In this document: positions 11,668 to 23,935 of the stretch, piece by piece
How the letters are laid out: each line of letters starts with the position of its first letter
How positions within the stretch are numbered: position 1 is the stretch's first letter
DNA from: Mesostigma viride
Lineage: Eukaryota; Streptophyta; Mesostigmatophyceae; Mesostigmatales; Mesostigmataceae
Direction of reading: 5' to 3'
NCBI GenBank assembly: GCA_009746045.1
Contig: RPFO01000213.1
Span: forward strand, 4,793,502-4,857,501
DNA length: 64,000 bases
The notes under the pieces: generated by a model
The model's database searches: none
The model's input: the letters and a program-made list of their open reading frames with translations, nothing else
Told to the model about the DNA's origin: nothing
Translations under genes and position numbers: made by a program

Positions 11668-12424
11668 CTATACCTTTGGCGTGTCCAGGTTGGTTAGGTT
11701 GGCCAAGGCACCCCCCTCGTCCGGGTTGCGAATGCCGCGCTTCCCGCTATTTGCCTTGTACTTCGAATTCGACAAGTATCGAGACAGCTCGGCGGCTACA
11801 AATTTCCGCGCCGGCTGGAATACCGGAGCCTTGCCCGCCTTCGCGGGGTCTACTTTCTTCAAGTCCTCGTACCTCCGCATTGCTGACTCATGAGCTGAGT
11901 TTGCTAATGCCCCCGCAAAGTCGCATATTTTTAGCAGTCTATCGACAACTGCTGAAACCAACGTAGGATCTTCTTTAGCTTTGGGCTCCCCAATGTGAAG
12001 GTACCTCCGCGATAGCGCCGCTATCTGGCTGCGGAGGACTGCCAGCCGGCTACTCTCGGCGACAAATGGCAAAGGGACTTCCTCGCTGGTCTTGTTGAAA
12101 CGGAATGAGCGCCACTCATCATCTGTGGCCTTGTAAGGCCCATCCTCCTCTGCTGGGCACATGTAACTACCCAACCGCCGTTGGGTAGAAAATTGAATCC
12201 GTTGTAGCCTGGGTCAATGCGTCGGCCGCCTGTGTTTGCGGCTCCATGGCAACAACGACTACGTTCTGTGGACGCGGCAAATTCAACGCATACATCATCT
12301 TGAAATCGTGACCGTCCAGCTGCACCGATCCGACGACTCATGCAGTATCCCGCTTTTTTTTCTCTCGCAGGAGAGCCGTTGGCCGGTTCACGACGCGTGC
12401 GACCACTGGTCTGCATTAACTTAA
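11668..12424 (-). pseudogene. second gene of the CACTA element, divergent from transposase (frameshifted)
   Basis: Going down the minus strand from about 12290, one frame reads MMYALNLPRPQNVVVVAMEP and on to ..DSIFYPTAV. A one-base shift near 12180 then leads into a 160-codon frame, PAEEDGPYKATDDEWRSFRF and onward, ending at a donor-like gtatag at 11690 after NLTNLDTPK. The start of the same frame survives inverted in the second CACTA element at about 21130-21180 (MMRFAFNLPQ). Two copies beside two transposase copies argue that this belongs to the transposon. By position it could be the TnpA-like partner of Tnp2; that is inference, since no motif identifies it. Confidence 0.5.
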
Positions 12425-12718
12425 CTTACCTTAAGTTCTCCAGAGAAGTGACCCAAGCCGTCGGTTGGCACTCATCAACGTCAGCCGCAGTGTGTTGACG
12501 CGTCCGCGCGATTCACGCGGCGGCACCAAACGGCACCTACCGACAGAGGGAGCACCGCGCAACTTAAACAACGCGTTCGTTTTGAGGTCTGCTGTGGCTT
12601 CGACGAGTTCGCATCAAGTCTGACGCGGGGCCTTCCGTGACTTTACATTTACTGTCTTATTTATTCCTGAATACTAACAATGGCGGATTTGAACTGTAGC
12701 ATAGATGGTTTTTTACAG

Positions 12719-15700
12719 GAGGGGGCGATCATCTGCCTGGTACCGGGGAGGAGGATGCAAAAGCGTTTGCCAGAAACTTCGCAGCTACAGTAGGCAAAAT
12801 ATCAGCAGACACACCACTTTATTCAGGATCCAGTAACACTGCCATAGCTAGCGCGTTGGAACTCTTGTCTATACTCGGCAGGCATTCTGCATCGGCTGCC
12901 CTAGCGGATGAGGTATTCACTTTCATCAGCAAAGTTCTGCCAGCCGGTAATTCTCTTCCAGAAAGTGTAAAAGAAGCCAAGAAAGTCATGAAGGGTTTAG
13001 GGTTAGATATGCGTGTATATGACGCGTGCCCCTGTGAAAAATATATATACAAAACAAAAGAAGTCCAGACCTGCCCTGTATGTAAAAGCAATAGATATGA
13101 ACAATACGAAGATAGAAATGGAGAGACAGTAACAACAAGAAGGGCCCATCGCCAAGTTAGATACTTCCCTCTTATAAATCGTTTCCGCGGATTTTTTAGG
13201 ATACCCGAGATGTCCAAGGCATTACGATATGCTGGAGAAACTGAAAACAAACAAGATGAAGAAGACCCAAATCGGAAAGTCCACGGAATTAAAGGTAAAA
13301 GGCGTCCTTGTCAATTTCTTTTCTGCACGTGCTTTTTGGCTGGCTGTATACGGTTCACCCAACTCATGCTGCATATGTTGTGGTGATTTTGCTGCATATT
13401 ATAACATTCGGTTGTGCCGCCCGCACTTCGGCCGTCCCGTTTACCCACCTCCCTGTTGTATAATTGCGTGCAGATACCCGAGCGATGCTGCACGTCAAGA
13501 GAATGTTCCCTCAGTTTCGGCTTGACCCACGCTTCCTTTTTTTAGCGCTTTGTTTTGATGGAGTATGTCCTAGGTGCTACATGGACCAGCACTCCAGCTG
13601 GCCGTGTTTCTGTGCAATCTTGAACCTGCCTGAATGGGTCTTCATTAACAAAGATTTCTGCCCAATGGTGCTTCTGGTGGGAGGGAACAAGAAAGGTAAG
13701 GCCCCAAAGAATATGCACATTTTTCTTGACCTGATTGTAGATGAGCTGGTGAAGATGTGGGATGGGTTTTTCATTTGTGATGTGTTGGATGATGATGAGC
13801 ATGGTGGGCTCCACCCGGCAAAGATTCAAGCACTGCTTTTGTTTACTGTTCACGACTACCCGGGGTTTGGTAAGATGGTAAATATGCCAGACTCCGGGTA
13901 CGACGGCTGCCTTGTGCACGGCCCTGCTTGGAAGGGCACCTATGTTTCCCAAGGGCGCATTGTTTTTCTTGGGCATGAGACCTTGCTGCCAGCTGATGAC
14001 CCCCGTCGCGGTGGCAACGACAAGGAGGCGCCGCCAGACATGACGATGGAAACCTATGTAGAGCACTGCAGAAACAACGGCCGGGAGCCGGAGCCCTTTT
14101 GCAGGCTGCCGTACTGGCCTCAACTCCTCCAACGGCACCTGATCGACGAGTTCCACCTGGGGGCGAACAACCTCTTGCGAGTCGCCAACTCCACTAGCGG
14201 TAAGTGCGGTGCTGTCTAGTGTTGCGTCACTAGTGTTTGTCGCTGTTTTTTTCCTTTTCAACATTTTGTATTTAAGGAGAATTCCATTAGGATTTATTAC
14301 ATGCTGTGGTTCAGTGTGTGTATTAAGTATTACTAACATTGGTATGCATTTGCGCTTGTATGGCTTTGTTTTCCTTAAATCTGCTGCCAGGGGAAGGTCT
14401 GACCTACGCCATTCGGGATCGGCTGAAGGAGATGAACCTGAACCCGGAGCTGCACATGGAGAAGACCGTGACAACCACCACTGCCATGGATGGCACAATC
14501 AAGACAACAACCAGGAGGCGGGGGTTGCATCCACCCTGCCAGCTCACCTCGCAAGAGAAGGCTGAAGTTATTGGTGAGTGTTTGCTTTTTTCTCCCAACT
14601 GTTTTCTAGGTATTTGATTTGCAATTATTTAGTTTCGCAATTTTTCTTTCTCTGGTTGTGGTTCAGTTTTCCTTTCGCACGCGTTTTGAAAGCAGCCCCG
14701 GTCAGACTTGTTTCCTTTAATTGAGAAGTGCTCAAGTGAGTTCAGTGCCTGCCACCCTACTCATATTCAGTGCAGGACCTCCCTTGTTTTCAGTGGGGCT
14801 CATCAGAGTGGCCACCCTTGAACACATGGCCACTGTCGGTGGATGGTGCATGATGGCATTCTTCTCACATTTTCAGTGCAATGTGAACAGTGCATATTGC
14901 AGTACAGTAAACGTTCGACTTGTCACTCTCCATGTTGCATCAAGACTTGCCACCGACTTACACTTGTGGGGTTTGACTGTTTTTTTTTTTTTGTCTCCCA
15001 CGCAGCCCTGGAGCGCCGAATGAAGGACAGCCTGCCCGACTGCTTCCCGGGTGATGTTGTGGGGCTGCTGGCCAATGGCAAGCCAGAAAGAAAGGCCAAG
15101 ACTCATGACAAGCTAGAATTGTTTTCGAAGCGCTTACCAGTTTTGCTTAGAGGCCGCCTGCACGCAGACGCAAGAGCTGCCTTTTTGGAAACGTCTGCAG
15201 CATGGGACTCAATCTTTAGCGGTAGGGTCTTCACTCAGTACGAACTGGACGAGGTAGGTAGGGCTATGTTGAGGTCAATTGTTGCACTTGAGCGTGTTCT
15301 GCCCGCATCCAAAATGTCCAGGTCGGTTCACGCAGCGACACATTTGGCGGGGCAGATTTCAAATGTCGGTCTGCCTGACGGTAGGTCCATGGCGTGGGGT
15401 GAGAGATGCATGAACACAGCGGTTTCTGGCCACATGTCTGCACTCAATGTTGAGCACTCCATGGGCCAGTCCTTCGTCAACTTCGAGGTGCTGACGCTGC
15501 TATCCTACTTCCAGCATCGAGCCACCGGAGTAAGTTGTTTCTTATTTGAAGGTCTTTACTTCTTTCTTGTGTGTGTACATGATGTATAGCACCTTGAGTT
15601 TGTAATTCTGCATTTACATGAAGCAATGATGGCTCATTTCATTCAGCATGGAAACTCTCCTTGTGTAAAACCTTGATGTTTCTACTCACTCTCATTTTCA

Positions 15701-17201
15701 AGGAAAGTGCTCTTTAAATTGAATGCCTTCTGTATTTTTGCTTGGTGTGCTTATCATGTTTTTTTCCAATGCAGGTAAAGACCAAGCACTATGTGTGGGA
15801 CCTTCTCACCAATGATCCGTCGCGCACCATCGAGCTGGGCAAGCGCTCGGTGAAAGACGGGTACCGGTTTTCTGAGGACGAGATGACGGCGGCATTGAAG
15901 GGATTTGCTGGTAGAAGATGCCCTTCCCAAGGCTGATTACAGCGACCCTGCGAATGGCGACGAGGCCTACTGGTGAGCCTTGTTTTTTGCAAATGCTACT
16001 TATGCCGTCTGCTTTGGTTATTTTAATTCAGTCCTATTGAAAGGCGCCTTGGGATTAGCCATGCAATCATGTTTTACTGTCACAAAGCCAGCCCTAGTAA
16101 TTAATATCTAGTTTGTTTGGTTTTACCCATCCGGGTGCCATGATCTTGCCGCCAGTAAAAGCGTCCTGTGTTGTATCTGTTTTTTTTTTTTAATAACCAA
16201 TACTTAATAATAATACTCTTTGCTGGGTTATCGGTGTGCGTTTGTTTGAATGCAGGCGAGATCGCTGTGCTGACACAACGTTCAACGTGCTAATTGCATG
16301 GGCATCATTAAACCTGACGCCGCTTGTGCCGCAAGTCATTGTAGCGGCGTGTGGGGGCGTGAAGCGCTACGCGGATTCTTTCCACAAAGTCAGGATACAC
16401 GGGTTCAACTACCGCACGGAGGCTGCGGACCAATCCCAGGGAAAGCGGCACAAGAATGCGGGAGTTGCGGTGCATGGCCCGGGCGGTGTAGACTTTGGTT
16501 TCATCACACACATTCTGAAGGCCAGGTTAGAGTACCCACGAGGGGGCTGGGAATGGCAGCTGTTGTTGAAGGTGGAGCTTTTTGATCGCCTTCATGTCGC
16601 TCACCTGCCCCACGAGAGGTTGGTGGTCATCAGCAGCGCACAGGCCCCCAGGTCGTCGTGCCTTGTGTTGCCAGGTGCAGTGAGCTCAGTTGGGTATGTC
16701 GTCGATGAATGCTATGCTCCCGAAATGGTGGTAATCCCTGCCAAACTGCCATGGAGCATGGCACACCAGGCGCAATCTGCCCTCAGTAACCATGTGTATC
16801 ACAGCGTGGCAGCAGATTTCCCCACCATGCCGCAGTTTGAAGTGATTGAGGAGGGTGAGCCGATGCCACCGCCACCGCCTAGTGGCAAGAAGAAAGGCAA
16901 GAAGAAGGGGTCCAAGAAGAAGAAGGTGGCAGCGGCAGACGTAGGTGATGGCGACGTGGTGCGCCGCGCTGGCAAGGCACCTGCTCGAGGGCGCAGCCGC
17001 AAGCGTGGTGCTCCCACAGATGCTGGACCTAGCCAGCCCACCGTTGTAATTGAGGAGGTCCCTATGGCAAAGAGGGCCAGTGGAAGGCAGCGTAAAGCTG
17101 TGAACTATTGCGACACTAGTGGGGATGACACTATGTCATCAGAAGATGATGTTGATGCAAGCAACCCCTCGGACAGCAGTTCTGAAGAAGATGACTATTG
17201 A
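12719..17201 (+). pseudogene. Tnp2-type (Transposase_21) CACTA transposase, six exons, one frameshift
   Basis: Exons that join in phase: 12719-13294, 13474-14199, 14391-14573, 15006-15529, 15775-15972, 16256-17201 (TGA). Upstream exons are unresolved. Together they give about 1,050 residues. Family marks: PLYSGSS near the start, DACPC..CPVC (zinc-knuckle-like), QVRYFPLI, LALCFDGV, LLLFTVHDYPGFG (the region aligned with LLWTINDFPAYG of plant Tnp2) and a C-terminal KNAGVAVHG..DFGFI block. The tail is lysine-rich (KKKGKKKGSKKKK), then acidic. In exon 5 the frame breaks near 15900: the next exon joins only in a shifted frame (..DEAYW|RDRC). The copy is therefore probably inactive. It would cut and paste CACTA-ended elements in the nucleus. 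Confidence 0.85.
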
Positions 17202-17455
17202 TTTAATTTGGGCATGACAGCATTGTTTATGGAATGATGTGCTGTTTTATATTGTATGAACCCTATATTGCACCTTTGTGGTGCACCCTATAATGCATAT
17301 CAAAGTGGTGTTGAGTTTTTTTTCACGTTAAGGACTTAATGAAATAAAGCTCTTGATTTTTCTCGTGTTACACTCTTGGTGAGAAATTTCTCACCACGTT
17401 GACTTGTGATTTTTCTCGTGTTAGTGATTTTTCTCGTGTTGGTGAGAAACTTCTC

Positions 17456-17750
17456 AATTTTCTCACTTTTTCTCACTTTTTCTCACTTTTTCTCACTTTT
17501 TCTCACTTTTTCTCACTTTTTCTCACTTTTTCTCACCCATTCTCACCTTTTTTCTCACTTTAGGGTTTTTTCTCACCCAAATCTCACCCAAACCCCCTTT
17601 TTCTCACCAAAATCTCACCCTGGTGAGATTTTGTTGCCTAGCGTTTGCGGAAAAAAATTGAGATTTTTCTCACTTTTCTCACCTTTTTTCTCAAAGGGGT
17701 GAGAAAATTGAGGGTTTTTGAGAATTTTCTCAGAAATTGAGTTCCTAGTG
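17456..17750 (+). mobile_element. 3' subterminal repeats and CACTA terminus of element 1
   Basis: Repeats of ttctcac..tttt and their relatives fill the last 300 bp and end at gagttcctagtg (17739-17750), the inverted form of CACTAGGAACTC. In CACTA elements such subterminal repeats bind the accessory transposon protein. The matching left terminus upstream of 12.7 kb was not found, so the element may be left-truncated. Confidence 0.8.
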
Positions 17751-18481
17751 TGCATGATGAGGGCGCACAGCAGGCAGGGGCCGGGTGCATGATGCAGAGA
17801 CCCTCCCCTTCCCTCATGCCATCATGCCACAGATTGCACAATGGGACCCGTCGAAACGATCCGGCATCCCCTGTCGGTGCATATGATAAAGCTTCGATAT
17901 ACAATAGCAAAGCATAGCGGGTGCAGTATAGGGCTGCCGGCCATGGTCCAGTGCCAACAGATAGTCTTGGAACTCATTCAGAGGCGCCGGTTTGGGAGAA
18001 TATTATAAAGGCCTCTCCCGGACGGGCTGAGGTTTTTTAGGGGCAGATGTACCCAGGGTTCACCCCAGCCACAACCCCCGCGTACTGGATCACGGTTCAA
18101 TACCGAGTGGCACATGACCATGCACGACATGATCATGCAACTTATGGGGCGGCCAGCCCCAGTGCCCATGTTTTCAATGAGAAAGGCAACAGGTCAAATA
18201 CCGGTCTAGAGCAGTCAATACATTGTCTGAGAGGAAAGGCGCAACGATATCGTGGACGCCGCGTCCGGCTGTTTGTAGGAAGATCTGCATATGGAAGATT
18301 AGTGGAAGGAGAATGGCAAACACAAGCTAGGGCGCTGACCGGGTGATGGGTGGAACTTGAGATATAGCATGGGAAATAAAGAAAAAATGAAGGCAAAAAT
18401 ATGAAAAACGAACGTTTTATACAAAATTTTTTGAAGTCAACAATAATTTAGAAATCATTTGAGTAAAATTAAGGAGAAGTG
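17751..18481. mobile_element. spacer between two facing CACTA elements; dispersed repeat
   Basis: The 731 bp between the two CACTA termini include, at about 17755-18060, a repeat that recurs at about 39545-39840. Shared pieces: cttggaactcatt.agaggc.ccgg, gggaga.tattataaaggc.tctcccgga and acccagggttca. No gene is supported. Confidence 0.6.
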
Positions 18482-18983
18482 CACTAGGAACTCAGATTCT
18501 GAGAATTTTCTCAAAACCCTCAACTTTCTCACCCTTTGTGAGAATTTTTTGAGAAAATTGAGATTTTTCTCAATTTTTTTCCGCAAACGCTAGGCAAAAA
18601 ATCTCACCAGGGTTTTTTGGTGAGAAAAAGGGGGTTTTGGTGAGATTGGGGTGAGAAAAAACCCTAAAGTGAGAAAAAAGGTGAGAATGGGTGAGAAAAA
18701 GTGAGAAAAAGTGAGAAAATTGAGAAAATTGAGAAGTTTCTCACCAACACGAGAAAAATCACTAACACGCGAAAAATCACAAGTCAACGTGGTGAGAAAT
18801 TTCTCACCAAGAGTGTAACACGAGAAAAATCAAGAGCTTTATTTCATTAAGTCCTTAACGTGAAAAAAAACTCAACACCACTTTGATATGCATTATAGGG
18901 TGCACAAAGGTGCAATATAGGGTTGTCATACAATATAAAACAGCACATCATTCCATAAACAATGCTGTCATGCCCAAATTAAA

Positions 18984-19926
18984 TCAATAGTCATCTTCTT
19001 CAGAACTGCTGTCCGAGGGGTTGCTTGCATCAACATCATCTTCTGATGACATAGTGTCATCCCCACTAGTGTCGCAATAGTTCACAGCTTTACGCTGCCT
19101 TCCACTGGCCCTCTTTGCCATAGGGACCTCCTCAATTACAACGGTGGGCTGGCTAGGTCCAGCATCTGTGGGAGCACCACGCTTGCGGCTGCGCCCTCGA
19201 GCAGGTGCCTTGCCAGCGCGGCGCACCACGTCGCCATCACCTAGGTCTGCCGCTGCCACCTTCTTCTTCTTGGACCCCTTCTTCTTGCCTTTCTTCTTGC
19301 CACTAGGCGGTGGCGGTGGCATCGGCTCACCCTCCTCAATCACTTCAAACTGCGGCATGGTGGGGAAATCTGCTGCCACGCTGTGATACACATGGTTACT
19401 GAGGGCAGATTGCGCCTGATGTGCCATGCTCCATGGCAGTTTGGCAGGGATTACCACCATTTCGGGAGCATAGCATTCATCGACGACATACCCAACTGAG
19501 CTCACTGCACCTGGCAACACAAGGCACGACGACCTGGGGGCCTGTGCGCTGCTGATGACCACCAACCTCTCGTGGGGCAGGTGAGCGACATGAAGGCGAT
19601 CAAAAAGCTCCACCTTCAACAACAGCTGCCATTCCCAGCCCCCTCGTGGGTACTCTAACCTGGCCTTCAGAATGTGTGTGATGAAACCAAAGTCTACACC
19701 GCCCGGGCCATGCACCGCAACTCCCGCATTCTTGTGCCGCTTTCCCTGGGATTGGTCCGCAGCCTCCGTGCGGTAGTTGAACCCGTGTATCCTGACTTTG
19801 TGGAAAGAATCCGCGTAGCGCTTCACGCCCCCACACGCCGCTACAATGCCTTGCGGCACAAGCGGCGTCAGGTTTAATGATGCCCATGCAAGCACGTTGA
19901 ACGTTGTGTCAGCACAGCGATCTCGC
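18984..19926 (-). pseudogene. 3'-terminal exon of Tnp2 transposase, second copy
   Basis: Nearly identical to 16256-17201: 943 versus 946 bp, with one residue deleted after TTFNVL and a V-to-L change in the linker. The preceding intron and the last part of exon 5 are also kept (up to 20283), then the copy stops. Beyond the break, bases 20290-20355 duplicate the intron/exon junction at 19903-19970 (gttgtgtcagcacagcgat). With no catalytic exons it cannot make a transposase. Confidence 0.85.
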
Positions 19927-20374
19927 CTGCATTCAAACAAACGCACACCGATAACCCAGCAAAGAGTATTATTATTGCAAGTATTGGTTATTAAAAAAAA
20001 TAGAACAGATACAACACAGGACGCTTTTACTGGCGGCAAGATCATGGCACCCGGATGGGTAAAACCAAACAAACTAGATATTAATTACTAGGGCTGGCTT
20101 TGTGACAGTAAAACATGATTGCATGGCTAATCCCAAGGCGCCTTTCAATAGGACTGAATTAAAATAACCAAAGCAGACGGCGTAAGTAGCATTTGCAAAA
20201 AACAAGGCTCACCAGTAGGCCTCGTCGCCATTCGCAGGGTCGCTGTAATCAGCCTTGGGAAGGGCATCTTCTACCAGCAAATCCCTTGCCGCGTTGTGTC
20301 AGCACAGCGATCCCCCCTGCATCCAAACAAAGGCACACCGATAACCAAGCAAAGAGTATGCAAATGTGTAGCCT

Positions 20375-21450
20375 TGTTCATTGAAATTATGGCTGGCTTA
20401 CGCAAAGAGCGACTGTAAGATGACCTATACAGTGGGGCCGGAAACAGCTTGCTTGATCAGGGCGTGTTTTTCGAGCTTCACTGGCCGGGAGTGTCTAGTG
20501 GTGAGAACCATTGCTGCGATCGCTTTCCCACCATTTACGAGGAAATACCCGCAAATGAAAAACCACTGAAACGGTCTAGCTAGTCAGTCATTACATTAGC
20601 CACATGCCATCATGCATGTTTCCAAACGTCCAGGAACTGCACACGGTGCAAATGCCATTTGCAGTGCAAAAATCCAGAGGACACGACCTCATTGCTTCAT
20701 ATTTGTATGCAGAAGACTAAAAAAGTAACATGCATTAATGGCCCGCATGCATAAAGGGCCTGAATTCTGATGCGGGCCCAACGGCAGCACCGCCAAAGCA
20801 GATAAGGGCCCGCAGTCTGATGCGGGCCCCACGGCACCACCGCCATAGCAGCAGAGCTCGAAGGTCGTGGTGCGCGTGAAACGTACGTATGCCCTTTGTC
20901 GGTAGGTGCCGTTGGGGTCAAATTGGGTGCCGCCAAAATCGGGCCGACGCGTCAATAGACTGAGGCCGTCGATGAGAGCCATCATGCGGCTTGGGCTTCT
21001 GGGAGAACTTCAGCTAAGTTAACTTAACGCAAACCACTGGTCGCCCGCGTCGGGAACCGGCCCAACGGCTCTCCCGCAACAGAAAATTACGCGGCATACT
21101 GCATAAGTCGTCGGATTGTTACATTTCGACGGTCAAGATTTCATGATGAGGTTTGCGTTCAATTTGCCGCAGTTTGCCGCCCAGAGAAAGTAGTTGTTGG
21201 ACTCGTTGCCCACGATGAAACACAATCAAGCAAGCCGTTTCCGGCCCCACCGTGTAGGTCATGTAGTCGCTCTTCACGTCAGCCAGCCGTAATTTCAATG
21301 CACAAGGCTACACATTTCCATCTCCATTCATATTCATAATCCTGCACGACTCGAAAACGCGGACAAGATAACGGCATGCTCGAGCTACCATGGTCCGGAT
21401 TCTCCCGATTTCTGGCCTGCGCTGGTTGTCTCCTTGATATTGGCAACTCT
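20375..21450. repeat. internal inverted repeat and dispersed repeat B copies in element 2
   Basis: About 90-100 bp at 20375-20470 (ttgaaattatggctggctta ... ggggccggaaac.gcttg) recur inverted at about 21200-21300. The latter continues into dispersed repeat family B (to about 21450), also found at 44828-44950, 58802-58925 and 59232-59413. Marks of the family: accatggt.gctcgagc and gccagaaatcgggagaatcc. At 20985-21180 lies the remnant of the transposon's second gene. Confidence 0.7.
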
Positions 21451-21806
21451 CTCCGGTAAGAGATTTTCCGCAGTTTGGCTGTTTCGAAACGTTAATTAAG
21501 TGAGATGCCTTCGGATCAGGAGACTCACACAGCCGCGAAATCATGCCAAAGGTCATATGTTCGATCCCTTGCTGGCCGTAGCTTCTGAGCTTTCTTATTT
21601 TCCGTGTTCCGCGGAATCTCAGATTTGGGCCGCTAGCGTTTTCACGTTTGTTGCTTTCTGATCCGACGACAACGTTGTGCCTTGCTCGTGTGACATCTAT
21701 CTGGCGCATGGTGTGATTCATGTGTATGGTGCTGCCTTGCCACATGGGGCTGCTTTGCCATAAGAGTGAGTGTTGGGTTCTACACATTCGCTGCATGGAC
21801 CGTTAG

Positions 21807-23505
21807 CCCCTCATTGGTCTTGCAGCCGATTTTCCGCCAAAAATCGACTTGCAGCCGATGCATCGGCTGCTCCGCGGGGCACCAAATTGCGCGAAAACTA
21901 TTGAGAATTAGGAAAAGTTTAGCTGAGAAGATCGAAAGTTTATAATTTTCCTCACAGCATGGTACTAGGGTTCGCATACTTCTGACAAAGTTATAGAGGT
22001 GTTCTGGCCGGTCAAAGTACAAGGGGTCAGGGTACTTTTTCACGTACAACGTGCATTCCGGAAAACGACGACCTGGCCATGGCGGCTTGCGCCCACGCAT
22101 GGCATTTACGTTTGCGTTCGAATTTTCTGACCAAACTCAGGAAATTGATTTTATACGCCCTAAAGATCACACTGGCCAATTTTTGGTTCGCGGGAATGCC
22201 ATTTGATAGGTGTCGGCAGCGTTCTTGCTGGAAAAAACTGCGATCAGGCCGGACGATAGAAACTTTGACAGCAATACCTTTCCGGCGTATTTTAAAGGAT
22301 ATATTGGTTTCTTTGTACTTTTTATGATACATAGTAGTCGTAAACGTGCAAGGGTGGCAAGAAATCGCCGAATCTAGCGACCATGCTGCACAACTTTGGT
22401 GTGCCGAAATGCGCCATTTTGCGGCCACCGCCTGGGCCAAGGTAACGCCATCCATGCCTGGTAAAGCTTCAGCATCGTTTTCCTATCGACGTTTGGCGTT
22501 TATATATACGTTCTAGCTTGTGTAGCACATTCTTTTTGCATTATTCATGCTCTTTCTTGACCCTGGCCTGGCCCCTTTCTAAAACACCCTTCTTAGATGC
22601 TTCCCTCAGTCAGTTGACCTGCCACAGTGTGATGGTGATAAGTTTTAGATGCTGTATGGGTTTGAATACCTCCATATATGTTTGTTATACATTTCCCATA
22701 CACATATTGCATGAGTGTGAGGCAGTTGGCTGGTCTCTGTGGCATCATCAAGCACGTAACAGGTGAGTAAAAGCTTCCCATTGACAGCATGTGCCACCAG
22801 GTGTGCTGGCCATCACCTGGCAAGCTATAGCAGCTTGGGACTAGTTTATCCTTGCTAGGGCAGGCTGAAATAGGCTCAACGTCACTAGTTTGTTGGTGGC
22901 TGCCTCCTATAATGTATGCCTTGCATAGGGTATCCGTACCACGTTACCTACGTGCATGGACAAGGTGGCACCTGCACATAGGTGCCATGTATGGGCAGTG
23001 TGATGATGCAGTTATGTTTCCCCATCATTGTGGAAGGGAAATGTATTGTATGGCATGGTTGGGGGCCATATTAGTAGGTATTAGTAGGTAGTATGCCCAC
23101 CCCTACCCCCTTGGTTGCTTTTTACCAACGGTACCCCTATGGGCTGTACTGGGTGTAACTGCTGGTATACCCACCCAAATGATGACCCCAATGGCTCAAA
23201 CTGTTCAGCAACTAATTGTTTATCATCCCTGAAGTGGTAGGTGCCTAGGTCTTATAACATAATTCAAAATGCACATTCTACCAAAAATGAAAACGCGCGT
23301 CTCGACCCCCCTAACTTTGGCGGTAGTTTTCTATGGCCTACCCTGCAGATATGTTAGGTTGTGATAGCTCACCCCGAAGGGCAACTCATGGACATGCTTG
23401 ACCCCCAAGGACAGCCCTTGGATGTTGGTAGGTTGGCTGTGGGGTGGTTTGCAAATTTAGCATTTTGCAGCCGATTTTTCGGCTTTAAATGGGACCAATG
23501 AGGGG
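21807..23505. mobile_element. nested 1.7-kb DNA element with 13-bp TIRs and TTAG duplication
   Basis: The left end reads TTAG|CCCCTCATTGGTC and the right end GACCAATGAGGGG|TTAG: perfect 13-bp inverted ends flanked by a direct TTAG. Both ends also have an inner inverted gcagccgattttt motif. If the last G is part of the element, the duplication is TTA, as in PIF/Harbinger elements. Frames inside (for example minus 22027-22455) show no transposase motif, so it is probably non-autonomous. It sits inside CACTA element 2. Confidence 0.7.
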
Positions 23506-23769
23506 TTAGGTGCTGGTGAGCTCTTCCTTGTAGAATGGTGATGTCTATGTCAAGGATCTATCACGTTACATCTATGTCAAGGATCTAAGCAGATCCTTGA
23601 CATAGATGTCTTCGATGTCATCGATGTGATTTCTTTTCCTCTTGCGTATATTGTGTCGGTTTGCTTTATTTCTTGCAGGGACCACGAGAGTAAAATGCAA
23701 GCGGTTCCACTTTCAAGTCAGCATGTGACGCCCTGTCGACCGGCCCGCTTTGTTAGCTAGCTACCATAT

Positions 23770-23935
23770 AGTATTTGATGATAGGCATTGAATCCGGAAG
23801 ATGTCATAACGCCATAACAGACTGTGTTGAACAGGCATTGAATGCCGAAGATGTCATAACGCCATAACAGACTGTGTTGAACAGGCATATTTGAATGCCG
23901 AAGATGTACATAACGCCATAACAGTGTTGAATAGT
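23770..23935. repeat. three-copy tandem repeat, about 50 bp
   Basis: The unit aggcattgaatgccgaag followed by atgtcataacgccataacag recurs three times (about 23784, 23832, 23884) with small indels. Confidence 0.8.
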
